Assembly (NCBI GenBank): GCA_938743325.2 | Contig: OW568880.1 | Span: 649,275 to 713,274 of the forward strand | Direction of reading: 5' to 3' | Length of the DNA: 64,000 nt | Source of the DNA: Pycnococcus provasolii | Lineage: Eukaryota; Chlorophyta; Pseudoscourfieldiophyceae; Pseudoscourfieldiales; Pycnococcaceae | Part shown: one piece after another, positions 1 through 8,848 of the stretch | Layout of the letters: the number at the start of each line of letters is the position of its first letter | How positions within the stretch are numbered: position 1 is the first letter of the stretch | Position numbers and translations under genes: made by a program | Notes under the pieces: generated by a model | What the model was told of the DNA's origin: nothing | Databases searched by the model: none | The model's input: only the letters and a program-made list of their open reading frames with translations

Positions 1-2471
1 GGAATTGGCGATCTTGGCTCGTCTAGAATGACGATGACGCTGCTACTCGCGTTTGGATTCTCGTCCTCATTAGCAGCACCACCCTCCTTCTTCTTCTCGT
101 CGCTGTGGCCCACACGGCCAAGTCCGGGAACACGAGATAAAATGCCTACGGCTAACAGCCTCCACCATCGTCGCCTCGCCAGGTTGCTTGAGTTCTGTGC
201 ATCGTCACTCTTCTCCATAAACTCAAACGCATTCATCTCCGCTTCTCCGCGCGCCGCCGTTGTCTCCTGTTTCGCCTTGCGCTCCGCGACAGATCTACGC
301 CGAATCGTCTGAACCTTCCGTGCAGCATCGTCGAGCTCCTGCTCCTTCTTCACGACATCGTCGGACACTTCCTGCGCATCATGTTCCAACTTCGAGATTC
401 TCCAAGCCCCCTGAATCTTCCGTGCAGCAGCATCCTGTACTGCCGAATCATCTAGCGTGTGGTATTCCCTGTCAACATGTTTGACATCCTTTTCAGCACG
501 ACTTTCCTCGCTTTGTGAGTTGGCACCTACACACATGCATTCGGTGAACACGTGCCACCACTCCTTCTTCCTCTTCTTTTCATTCCTTCTCTCATACCTT
601 TCAGGTGACCAATGCTCAAATGCAATAGGCGAAGGCACCGGTGACAATGTTGGCGCTGGTGATGACGTGTGCACCTCCTGGACCAGCTTTGTGTTCTGCT
701 CGCGTATCCGCTTGATCTCATCATGTCTCACCTTGCGATCTGAGACATATCTTCGCCGAATCGCCTGAACTTTCTGTGCAGCTTTATCCAACTCGTCCAA
801 TTCACTCGTAAGCTTCGTAATCTCGATCTCTATTCTCTGTTGCTCCTCAAATGAAATAGGCGAAGGCACCGGTGACAATGTTGGCGCTGGTGATGACGTG
901 TGCACCTCCTGGACCAGCTTTGTGTTCTGCTCGCGTATCCTCTTGATCTCATCATGTCTCACCTTGCGATCTGAGACATATCTTCGCCGAATCGCCTGAA
1001 CTTTCTGTGCAGCTTTATCCAACTCGTCCAATTCACTCGTAAGCTTCGTAATCTCGATCTCTATTCTCTGTTGCTCCTGCACTATCTGAGCGGCTTCGAG
1101 TTCTGCTTCGCGATCCACAACATCTTCTTTCTCCATGGAAATCCGTTCCTCTCGAGGCATTGACAATCTTCGGTGAAGTGCTTCAGGGACATGCTTTGAT
1201 GCCGGCGTGCGGTCATCATATACAAACTGACTACTAGCTTGCTGCCACTGCGGCGAGTTGTCCATGGATGGTGGTGGTGATGGTAGGTGCTGCGGCAGCG
1301 CCGGTGGTGGCGACGGCTGCGGCGATTCAATCTGCGCGGCGATAGCGTCGACGGCAACATGAGATTCTTGAGCAAATGAAGCTTCGAATTCTTCATCTTT
1401 GCTGGTGCCAGGACTGCGTGCTGCAGAGTTGCCGGATTTAGTTGGCGGAGTCGTAGTTGTGCGAGCAGCACTGGTCGAAGTCTTCCTTGAAAGCGCTACT
1501 CCATTTCCAAGCCCGTTGCGCACGACTTTCTGGTTTGTCGCAGCCCCTCCTCCTCGCGCTCCTGCTCCGACACGAGGAGACTTCGCTTTCGTTGTTGCCG
1601 TGGCAGCTGTTGCTGTGGTCGCCACCACTCTTCGCGATGGAGTCGTTATCGCTTTGGGTGTACTGCTGTTACCAGGACTGCGTGCTGCAGAGTTGCCGGG
1701 TTTAGTTGGCGGAGTCGTAGTTGTGCGAGCAACACCAGCACCAGCACCAGCACCAGCACCTGTGGTCGAAGTCTTCCTTGAAAGCGCTACTCCATTTCCA
1801 AGTCCGTTGCGCACGACTTTCTGGTTTGTCGCAGCCCCTCCTCCTCGCGCTCCTGCTCCGACACGAGGAGACTTCGCCTTCGTTGTTGCCGTGGCAGCTG
1901 TTGCTGTGGTCGCCACCACTCTTAGCGATGGAGTCTTTTTCGCTTTGGGTGTATTGCTGTTACCAGGACTGCGTGCTGCAGAGTTGCCGGGTTTAGTTGG
2001 CGGAGCACCTGTGGTCGAAGTCTTCCTTGAAAGCGCTACTCCATTTCCAAGTCCGTTGCGCACGACTTTCTGGTTTGTCGCAGCCCCTCCTCCTCGCGCT
2101 CCTGCTCCGACACGAGGAGACTTCGCTTTCGTTGTGGCCGTGGCAGCTGTTGCTGTGGTCGCCACCACTCTTGGTGAGCTCAGTGGTGATTTCGCGTTTT
2201 GTGCCGGAGCCGGAGGCTTAACGGCCGGCGAGTCGCGCAGCGACTTCTGCCGTTCTAGTTGCACATGCGTAGGTTCTTGCACTTTTCCACCACCACCTCC
2301 CCCCTTTCCCACCAGAGGTTGTGTGCGCGGCCGAGCTTGCGGCCACGCCGAGAACGACGCGTCCGGCATGCCCAACACCAAGAGGAGAGTGACAAGCGAA
2401 CAAGAAGGCACGGACGGGACAGGGACGAGGGGGAGGGGGTCCAGCAGCCATGTGCAAGGACGGTTCCCCAT
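1..2471 (-). CDS. 3'-truncated repeat protein with IQ-like motifs (runs off the left edge)
   Basis: A frame with no stop runs on the minus strand from an ATG at 2471 to base 1, so about 823 residues are visible and the C-terminus is missing. The first 35 residues are proline- and leucine-rich. They may instead be a pyrimidine-rich leader, with the true start at the ATG at 2369 (MPDASFSAWP). Next comes a basic Ala/Thr/Pro/Ser/Lys region made of three near-identical blocks of 88 to 97 residues, then a Pro/Gln-rich stretch. After that is a charged coiled-coil region with a 77-residue tandem duplication. Each copy holds an IQ-like motif (KVQAIRRRYVSDRK), and later IQ-like segments are RKIQGAWRIS and RKVQTIRRRS, which suggests calmodulin binding. 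The duplicated codons keep the frame. I do not recognise the family; a cytoskeletal or scaffold role is only a guess. Confidence 0.7.
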   Translation of the reverse strand, partial: MGNRPCTWLLDPLPLVPVPSVPSCSLVTLLLVLGMPDASFSAWPQARPRTQPLVGKGGGGGGKVQEPTHVQLERQKSLRDSPAVKPPAPAQNAKSPLSSPRVVATTATAATATTKAKSPRVGAGARGGGAATNQKVVRNGLGNGVALSRKTSTTGAPPTKPGNSAARSPGNSNTPKAKKTPSLRVVATTATAATATTKAKSPRVGAGARGGGAATNQKVVRNGLGNGVALSRKTSTTGAGAGAGAGVARTTTTPPTKPGNSAARSPGNSSTPKAITTPSRRVVATTATAATATTKAKSPRVGAGARGGGAATNQKVVRNGLGNGVALSRKTSTSAARTTTTPPTKSGNSAARSPGTSKDEEFEASFAQESHVAVDAIAAQIESPQPSPPPALPQHLPSPPPSMDNSPQWQQASSQFVYDDRTPASKHVPEALHRRLSMPREERISMEKEDVVDREAELEAAQIVQEQQRIEIEITKLTSELDELDKAAQKVQAIRRRYVSDRKVRHDEIKRIREQNTKLVQEVHTSSPAPTLSPVPSPISFEEQQRIEIEITKLTSELDELDKAAQKVQAIRRRYVSDRKVRHDEIKRIREQNTKLVQEVHTSSPAPTLSPVPSPIAFEHWSPERYERRNEKKRKKEWWHVFTECMCVGANSQSEESRAEKDVKHVDREYHTLDDSAVQDAAARKIQGAWRISKLEHDAQEVSDDVVKKEQELDDAARKVQTIRRRSVAERKAKQETTAARGEAEMNAFEFMEKSDDAQNSSNLARRRWWRLLAVGILSRVPGLGRVGHSDEKKKEGGAANEDENPNASSSVIVILDEPRSPI
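625..1078. repeat. 231-bp in-frame tandem duplication (two copies)
   Basis: Two almost identical copies follow each other with a 231-bp offset (ATAGGCGAAGGCACCGG occurs at 625 and again at 856). Only a handful of bases differ. On the minus strand this duplicates 77 residues containing an IQ-like motif and a coiled-coil stretch. Confidence 0.9.
1407..2172. repeat. Three-copy in-frame array with 264- and 291-bp periods
   Basis: Units begin at about 1407, 1671 and 1962 and are nearly identical. The middle unit carries extra GCTGGT (minus strand) triplet-pair copies that lengthen an Ala-Gly run. All lengths are multiples of three, so the minus-strand frame stays open through the array. Confidence 0.85.
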
Positions 2472-3936
2472 CAGCAGGCCGAACAATGGGTTTTACCCGA
2501 CCTCGAACTTCCAGATGACAATGACAAACAGGGCCTGAAAAAACGAGAAGTACGTGACGTCAACGACAATGCTTCCCACCAATGTGATCGAGGCAAAACA
2601 ACATTATTATTTGCCTGATTTGCGCTTTGAAAAAAAAATAATAAAATATCCCATAAAGGCCCATTCCTCCATTCTTTTGGCTTCTTCGTTTTGTTGATTC
2701 GCAGCCCTAGGATGGATGGTACCGGGTAGAAGTACCGGGTAGGAAGTTAAGGTAGGAAGGCCTAAGGTAGGAACCCCCCGTCTGCTTGTGGTTGGAAAAT
2801 TTCCTCCCGGACCTTTGCCAACCTCAACCTCAACCTCAGGCCAACATCTGGCGGCCGGCCTAGGTACAGTAGTACTACTGTCCTCCAGCGGTCCCCCCCC
2901 ATCTACTCTAGCTAGAAGAGAGAGGCTCAACTCCTCCCCTCCTGATGAGGCTCAAGGACTTGCAAGAGGAGGGGAAGGAGGACCATTTGAAGGCAGAAAG
3001 GCCGCGGAGGAAGGGAGGCGCGGACTGGCGGAGGGAGGAGAGGAGGAGATGCGCTGAGGAGCCGCGAGGAGCCGCGAGGAGGGAGGAGGGGTCGGCGAGG
3101 AGGGGCCAGAAAGCCACGGCCACTGGCCACTGGAGTTGGAGGACCGCCACAAAAAAGCGTCCCCCCCCCCGAAGCGTACGGGTCCCCTTCAGGGAAGGAG
3201 CCGCCCCACCCCTGACCCCAGGCTCCTAAAGGTAGCTAGGGTGGGTTTCCAGAAGCCTTTCCGTTTCCCGCTTCTCTTTTCGGTTGGCTGGTTGGGGAAG
3301 AAGGTTCCCTCACCGCCTGCTTTGCATTGTCTGGGGTGGGGCCCCCTGTTCTCCTTTTTGTTTTGTAGCCGCCGCCTCCCCGCACCTTTGGAACTTCCCC
3401 CACCCGGCACCCGGGCGCGGCGGCCTGCTCTGCTCTACGGCAGCTGGTTCGTCTCCCCCCCCCCCTCCCTGTCCTCCCCTCCGCTTCATCCATCCCGATC
3501 ATTCTTCCCTTTTAGTTGAGGTATGTCAAATGCTTGCTTGTGCTTGTGCTTGTGGTGCTTGTGCTTGTGCTTGTGCTTGTGCTTGTGCTTGTGCTTGTGG
3601 TGGCTCACTTCTCCTCTTCTCCTCTTGGAGGACTTGTGCTGCTTTTATTTTCTTGTTTTGTTTTTTGGTGTTGGTTTGGATCTCTCCCTTGAGATGTTAG
3701 CAGCTTTTTTGTTGACATTCATTCATTGGGAGAGGAGAATTCTTTTTGTCTTTTTTTGAGATGGTGTTTGGGTTTTTGGTCAACCAAACGACAAACTTTG
3801 TCAACGCGCACTCGCACACCACGTTTACTTTTTTTTTTTTTCACAACGGCAGATTTCACTAACATCTTTCTTTTTTCACACAACAACATCTTTCAGAAAC
3901 TTCTTTTCTTTTTAACAACAAGCAAACAAACAAATC
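2472..3936. other. Intergenic region between two divergent genes
   Basis: No coding region is supported here. The region serves as 5' flank for the minus-strand gene ending at 2471 and for HSP70 at 3937. It holds imprecise GGTAGGAAGG-type repeats (2710-2780), long C and G runs, and T-rich tracts just before HSP70. A GAAACTTC pair (3896-3903) fits a minimal heat-shock-element half pair, but it is too close to the ATG and too short to call. Confidence 0.6.
3531..3599. repeat. TGCTTG hexamer microsatellite
   Basis: An almost perfect TGCTTG/TGCTTGTG array of about 70 bp lies 340 bp upstream of the HSP70 start codon. Confidence 0.9.
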
Positions 3937-5889
3937 ATGAGCGGAAAAGGACCCGCGATCGGTATCGACCTCGGTACCACGTACTCGTGCGTGGGCGTGT
4001 GGCAGCACGACCGCGTGGAGATCATCGCCAACGACCAGGGCAACCGCACGACGCCGTCGTACGTCGCCTTCACGGACAGCGAGCGTCTTATCGGAGATGC
4101 CGCGAAGAACCAGGTTGCGATGAACCCGACGAACACCGTCTTCGACGCCAAGCGTCTCATCGGACGCAAGTTCCAGGACCCCACCGTGCAGAGCGACATC
4201 AAGCTGTGGCCGTACACCGTTACCTCCGGTGACGGAGACAAGCCGATGATCCAGGTGGATTACAAGGGCGAGAAGAAGATCTTCTCCTCGGAGGAGATCT
4301 CCTCCATGATTCTCATCAAGATGAAGGAGACTGCCGAAGCCTTCCTCGGCAAGGAGGTGAAGGATGCCGTCGTCACCGTCCCCGCGTACTTCAACGACTC
4401 CCAGCGCCAGGCAACCAAGGATGCCGGTGCCATCTCCGGACTCAACGTTCTTCGCATCATCAACGAGCCCACCGCCGCCGCCATCGCCTACGGACTTGAC
4501 AAGAAGTCCACGTCGACGGCTGAGCGCAACGTGCTCATCTTCGACCTCGGCGGAGGCACGTTCGACGTGTCGCTGCTGACGATCGAGGAGGGCATCTTCG
4601 AGGTGAAGTCCACCGCCGGAGACACGCACTTGGGTGGCGAGGATTTCGACAACCGCCTCGTCAACCACTTCCAGCAGGAGTTCAAGCGCAAGTTCAAGAA
4701 GGACATCACGTCGAACCCGCGTGCCCTGCGCCGCCTGCGCACGGCGTGCGAGCGCGCGAAGCGCACGCTCTCGTCCACCGCCCAGACGTCCATCGAGATT
4801 GACTCGCTGTACGAGGGCATCGACTTCTACAGCTCCATCACGCGCGCGCGCTTCGAGGAGCTCAACATGGACATGTTCCGCAAGTGCATGGAGCCCGTGG
4901 AGAAGTGCATGCGCGACGCCAAGATGGACAAGTCGCAGGTGCACGAGGTTGTGCTCGTCGGCGGATCGACGCGTATCCCCAAGGTGCAGCAGCTGCTGCA
5001 GGACTTCTTCAACGGCAAGGAGCTGTGCAAGAGCATCAACCCCGACGAGGCTGTCGCGTACGGTGCCGCCGTGCAGGCTGCCATTCTCAGCGGAGAGGGC
5101 AGCGAGAAGGTGCAGGACCTGCTCCTGCTCGACGTCACGCCGCTCAGCCTTGGCCTCGAGACGGCCGGAGGCGTGATGACCAGCCTCATCCCGCGCAACA
5201 CCACCATCCCCACGAAGAAGGAGCAGGTGTTCTCGACGTACTCCGACAACCAGCCCGGTGTGCTCATCCAGGTGTACGAGGGCGAGCGCAGCCGCACGCG
5301 CGACAACAACCTGCTCGGCAAGTTCGAGCTCAGCGGAATTCCCCCGGCGCCGCGCGGCGTGCCGCAGATCTCCGTGTGCTTCGACATTGACGCAAACGGC
5401 ATCCTCAACGTGTCCGCCGAGGACAAGACGACGGGCAACAAGAACAAGATCACCATCACGAACGACAAGGGCCGCCTGTCGAAGGAGGACATCGAGCGCA
5501 TGGTGCAGGAGGCTGAGAAGTACAAGGCGGAGGATGAGGAGCACAGCAAGAAGATTGAGGCGAAGAACAACCTCGAGAACTACGCGTACAACATGCGCAA
5601 CACGATCAGCGACAGCAAGATGACGCTCGACCCCGCCGACAAGGAGACGATCGAGAAGGCTGTCAACGAGACGATCGAGTGGCTCGACGGCAACCAGCTC
5701 GCGGAGATTGACGAGTTCAATGACAAGCTCAAGGAGCTCGAGGGCGTCTGCAGCCCGATCATCTCCAAGGCGTACCAGGGCGGAGGCGCGCCTGGTGCCG
5801 CGCCCGACATGGGCGGAGGCATGCCCGACATGGGCGGTGCGAGCGCCGAGGGTGGCGCCGGTGGCCCGAAGATTGAGGAGGTTGATTAA
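3937..5889 (+). CDS. HSP70: Cytosolic heat shock protein 70
   Basis: A 650-residue ATP-dependent chaperone of the cytosolic HSP70 family, full length. The three family signatures are present: [13 protein letters not shown] near residue 9, [18 protein letters not shown] near 200, and [13 protein letters not shown] near 337. The substrate-binding domain follows and the C-terminus has GGMPDMGG repeats ending in EEVD, the tail that binds TPR co-chaperones such as Hop. There is no signal or transit peptide and no KDEL, so it acts in cytosol and nucleus. The ATG follows an A-rich leader. Codons strongly favour G/C in third position, as expected for high expression. A long antisense frame across the gene is a by-product of this bias. 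The HSP70 gene converges on the minus-strand gene at 6178. Confidence 0.98.
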   Translation: MSGKGPAIGIDLGTTYSCVGVWQHDRVEIIANDQGNRTTPSYVAFTDSERLIGDAAKNQVAMNPTNTVFDAKRLIGRKFQDPTVQSDIKLWPYTVTSGDGDKPMIQVDYKGEKKIFSSEEISSMILIKMKETAEAFLGKEVKDAVVTVPAYFNDSQRQATKDAGAISGLNVLRIINEPTAAAIAYGLDKKSTSTAERNVLIFDLGGGTFDVSLLTIEEGIFEVKSTAGDTHLGGEDFDNRLVNHFQQEFKRKFKKDITSNPRALRRLRTACERAKRTLSSTAQTSIEIDSLYEGIDFYSSITRARFEELNMDMFRKCMEPVEKCMRDAKMDKSQVHEVVLVGGSTRIPKVQQLLQDFFNGKELCKSINPDEAVAYGAAVQAAILSGEGSEKVQDLLLLDVTPLSLGLETAGGVMTSLIPRNTTIPTKKEQVFSTYSDNQPGVLIQVYEGERSRTRDNNLLGKFELSGIPPAPRGVPQISVCFDIDANGILNVSAEDKTTGNKNKITITNDKGRLSKEDIERMVQEAEKYKAEDEEHSKKIEAKNNLENYAYNMRNTISDSKMTLDPADKETIEKAVNETIEWLDGNQLAEIDEFNDKLKELEGVCSPIISKAYQGGGAPGAAPDMGGGMPDMGGASAEGGAGGPKIEEVD

Positions 5890-6136
5890 ATAACAAAACA
5901 AGCCTCTTGAAATCACACCCAATATTTTTTAAAGAAAGTAATCAGTTGATTTTTTCTTTTCCTCTCTTCAAAGATATATATATGTATAAAAGGAACCTAC
6001 TCACTTTTCCGACTTTTCCACAAAAGCGCCCTGATAGAGTGATCCAACCTTCTAAATCACCTGCGCCATGAACAAAAACGCGTAGTGTATGGCACCTGTG
6101 AATGAGCTGAATGGTGTGAAAGGATGGATGACCGTT

Positions 6137-6174
6137 GGACAAGGTAAAGTATACACTCCATTACTGAACGAGCG
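6137..6174. repeat. Relic related to the inverted repeat at 56386-56677
   Basis: GGACAAGGTAAAGTATACAC and the following CATTACTGAACGAGCGG closely match the right arm of the hairpin element at 56614-56677 (GGACAAAGTAAAGTACAGTA then CATTACTGAATGAGC). It lies directly beside the stop codon of the next minus-strand gene, as the other copy does. No opposite arm was seen nearby. Confidence 0.6.
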
Positions 6175-6177
6175 GCC

Positions 6178-7209
6178 TTAGCCATTTAGGAGTGTGAGAA
6201 GCGCCGTGCCAGCCTCGGCGAGCTCCGCGCCGGCGCGTCTCAGGCTTCTCCGAATGGAACGACGCTCAAACCAAAGCGCTGCCAAGCCACCTGCGGCTAA
6301 CGCGGCGACTGCGACGCAGGTATCGCGCTGACGTGCGTCTAGAGACTTCCACGAATCAGCGGTGGAAGACCACCAAGGTTGTGGTGACTCTGCCGCAGTC
6401 GCCGCCGCCGGTGATGACGACGCACTTGCTATTTCTCGTGCGACCTTCGGTGCCTGCACCCTGCTGTCTTCGCCGCTGTCTTCCACGCCGATTTCGTCGT
6501 CCACGTCATTGTCGTCGTCGTCGTCGTCGTCGTCGTCGTTCGCGGTGGACGGTGCGGGTGCGGCGGCGTTGTTTGCGCTGTCCTTCGCACTTCTGCTTCG
6601 TAGGTCAGCGACGAGAGCGAGGTACCCTTGCGCCGAAGGCGGCGGACAAGCCTTGGAGTCCACGTACGCGAGCGCACGCGCAGCGGCATTTTCACCCGTG
6701 GCAGCGGCAAATGCGAGAACGTACGTGCGCACGAGCATGTCTCGTTCTCTCGTGGTTAACGAGGGGTTTGTCCGCCACGCGCACGGCGCCTTCTTTTCGA
6801 GGTTTGTCTTCTTGTGCTGGTCAGACCCAGCCTCTGCAGCGTCGTACGGCACGAAGCTCGACGTGCAAAGCGAGATGACGTGTTCGACACGTCGTTTCGC
6901 GAGGGCAGTTCTTTGCGTGTTTTGGGATGTTGCGTCGAAGGAAGCCCATACTGCGAGTGCGCAGATGGGCGGCGTAGAACCACCGGCGGCGAGGACGGCG
7001 AGCACACGCGCGACTTCGCTCTCCGAGGGGAGCGTTTGCAGGAGCACAGCCGTCGCGCGGCAGAGCGCGCATCCCGCGCCGTCGCACGAGCGGGACCCTG
7101 CTGAGGAGGAGCCTCCGACGGCCGCCGCGAGCGCGTTCTTCGCCTGCGAGCACGCGCCGTCGGCGTCGCCGACGACGAGCGCGCGCTCCGCGGACGCCAC
7201 CAGCGACAT
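6178..7209 (-). CDS. Putative tail-anchored membrane protein with acidic linker
   Basis: A 343-residue protein of unknown family. Residues 1 to about 210 are Ala-rich and look helical, with a Cys cluster near 43-50. Residues about 222-250 form an Asp-rich acidic linker. A single hydrophobic segment (VAVAALAAGGLAALWF) near residue 300 is followed by a basic stretch (ERRSIRRSLRR) and a short tail. That layout, a soluble helical-repeat domain plus a C-terminal membrane anchor with basic flank, is what tail-anchored proteins such as peroxisomal PEX26/APEM9 look like. I cannot confirm that family by eye. The ATG at 7209 opens the only long frame with this composition. It converges on HSP70, with 288 bp between the stop codons. 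Confidence 0.7.
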   Translation of the reverse strand: MSLVASAERALVVGDADGACSQAKNALAAAVGGSSSAGSRSCDGAGCALCRATAVLLQTLPSESEVARVLAVLAAGGSTPPICALAVWASFDATSQNTQRTALAKRRVEHVISLCTSSFVPYDAAEAGSDQHKKTNLEKKAPCAWRTNPSLTTRERDMLVRTYVLAFAAATGENAAARALAYVDSKACPPPSAQGYLALVADLRSRSAKDSANNAAAPAPSTANDDDDDDDDDNDVDDEIGVEDSGEDSRVQAPKVAREIASASSSPAAATAAESPQPWWSSTADSWKSLDARQRDTCVAVAALAAGGLAALWFERRSIRRSLRRAGAELAEAGTALLTLLNG

Positions 7210-7554
7210 GAGCGACGGGGGGGAGGGGAAAGAACGACGGGGTGAACGAGGGGGGAGACCAGGGGAGAATGATGGTCATTCTGCTAGCTGATAACCGCGA
7301 GCTCCAGCGTGTAATCTTCTGTGAGGCTTCACTTGGCCTTTCCTCCCCGGTCAACTGCTCACCCGTGCTGTTTGGTGTCGGGCTTGCCATTTTGATCTCC
7401 TCCTCTCTGTGCACCGTGACCAATTCTTGTGTGACCCCCGGTACTCCTTGTGCCGCTGTGGCACCTGCTCCTGTCTCTTGTAGCCCGGTCCTTTCGCGCC
7501 TGCTCAGTCTGCCTCCTGGACTTCTGCCCCAGTCCATGCACCCGTACGTGCACC

Positions 7555-8164
7555 TTACCACGAGCTGCTGATGCGAGCCGTACCCTTTACCGCGAGCTCC
7601 TGATGCGAGCCGTGTGCGGTGTGCCTTACCGCGAGCTCCTGATGCGAGCCGTACACCTTACCGCAAGCTCCTGATGCGAGCTGCTCACCTAACAGACCGC
7701 CACTTCCGACCCACGCAAGAGCGTTGGGATGGAGTGCACGGAGCCGCTGATGCGAGCTGCTCACCTTGCCTTGAGCTGCTGATGCGAGCTGCTCACCTTG
7801 CCTTGAGCTGCTGATGCGAGCTGCTCACCTTGCCTTGAGCTGCTGATGCGAGCTGCTCACCTTGCCTTGAGCTGCTGATGCGAGCTGCTCACCTTGCCTT
7901 GAGCTGCTGATGCGAGCTGCTCACCTTGCCTTGAGCTGCTGATGCGAGCTGCTCACCTTGCCTTGAGCTGCTGATGCGAGCTGCTCACCTTGCCTTGAGC
8001 TGCTGATGCGAGCTGCTCACCTTGCCTTGAGCTGCTGATGCGAGCTGCTCACCTTGCCTTGAGCTGCTGATGCGAGCTGCTCACCTTGCCTTGAGCTGCT
8101 GATGCGAGCTGCTCACCTTGCCTTGAGCTGCTGATGCGAGCTGCTCACCTTACCTTGTTTGCGC
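7555..8164. repeat. 32-bp minisatellite with degenerate leading units
   Basis: GATGCGAGCTGCTCACCTTG followed by CCTTGAGCTGCT is repeated every 32 bp, with unit starts from 7749 to 8133 (13 units) and almost no differences between them. Upstream (7555-7748) about six diverged units keep GATGCGAGC but vary around it. There are no unique spacers, so this is not CRISPR. The flanks 7210-7554 and 8165-8298 contain nothing I can support. Confidence 0.95.
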
Positions 8165-8298
8165 CGCTACGGTCGGCGCTGTAACTCAGTTAATTTTGTT
8201 GGGGGTTTTGGCAGTTCGGCGTATCCCGTTTAGGGGTTCACCTCACACTGGTCGTGGTCCGATATAGTCGGTCCGATAGTCGTTTTGTACTTACTCGT

Positions 8299-8604
8299 CT
8301 AGGATAGGCAAGTACTATATCCGAACCTGGACGCTTTCGTATCGTAATTGTACGTCAGGGGCTTCTTTAGCATGTTGTACTTGGGATCGTCCATCACCTT
8401 AGGAAAGCCTTCAGAGAGCGTCGCACGCAGCGCTTCAGCCGTTTGGGGAATGAATGGCGCGTGAATGGGTATTGTAGCGGCCACCGCGTCGTGAATGGTG
8501 AATGCTAACTCGCGGCGATACCATAACCGATAGACTAACATCGTTATTGGACCTCTAGAACCCACCCACACAAAGCAAACGTCGGGGTCTTCGCACGACG
8601 CCAT
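8299..8604 (-). CDS. Small hypothetical protein, 101 aa
   Basis: The ATG at 8604 opens a 101-residue frame. The longer frame from 8841 has a low-quality, promoter-like N-terminus, so the shorter start is preferred. The product has a hydrophobic/aromatic N-terminal third (GPITMLVYRLWYRRELAF) and a polar C-terminal third (KPLTYNYDTKASRFGY). No family is recognised. It could also be a remnant of something larger, since the repeat array lies just downstream. It shares a 244-bp divergent promoter gap with PIG-M. Confidence that it is translated is low. Confidence 0.35.
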   Translation of the reverse strand: MASCEDPDVCFVWVGSRGPITMLVYRLWYRRELAFTIHDAVAATIPIHAPFIPQTAEALRATLSEGFPKVMDDPKYNMLKKPLTYNYDTKASRFGYSTCLS

Positions 8605-8848
8605 TGAAGTTTTGTGCAAACGGGGTGGGCCCGATTTTCCGGGCCCACGGCATGATTCACCGACTACCGTGAGGGACCAACGAGGTATCCCGGGCAGGTT
8701 CGCCCGACCGGGATCAACAAACTCCCTCCAAACTCCCCCCGACCAAAAATCACCTCCCCCTGCACAGTGCACTGCCTCTTCGCGTCGTTTCTTTCTCTCA
8801 TGTCTCGTGAATGAATGAATGAGCACTTGTGGAGGAAACACTTGATAA

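Noticed and set aside
1399-2538. 379-codon plus-strand frame with Val/Ala/Pro repeats
   Set aside because: It is the shadow of the minus-strand repeat protein. The minus frame continues for 2.4 kb across non-repeat DNA with coiled-coil character; the plus frame does not.
3896-3903. GAAACTTC as a heat-shock element for HSP70
   Set aside because: Only one inverted pair, located about 35 bp before the ATG and so probably inside the leader; a functional element normally needs at least three units.
3859-5922. 687-codon antisense frame across HSP70
   Set aside because: It mirrors the strong G/C third-position bias of HSP70; the translation is a low-complexity Leu/Val/Arg/Asp mix with no domain. 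Such antisense frames are a known artefact of hsp70 genes.
7749-8164. CRISPR-like array
   Set aside because: The 32-bp units are directly tandem with no unique spacers, in a eukaryotic context with no cas genes.
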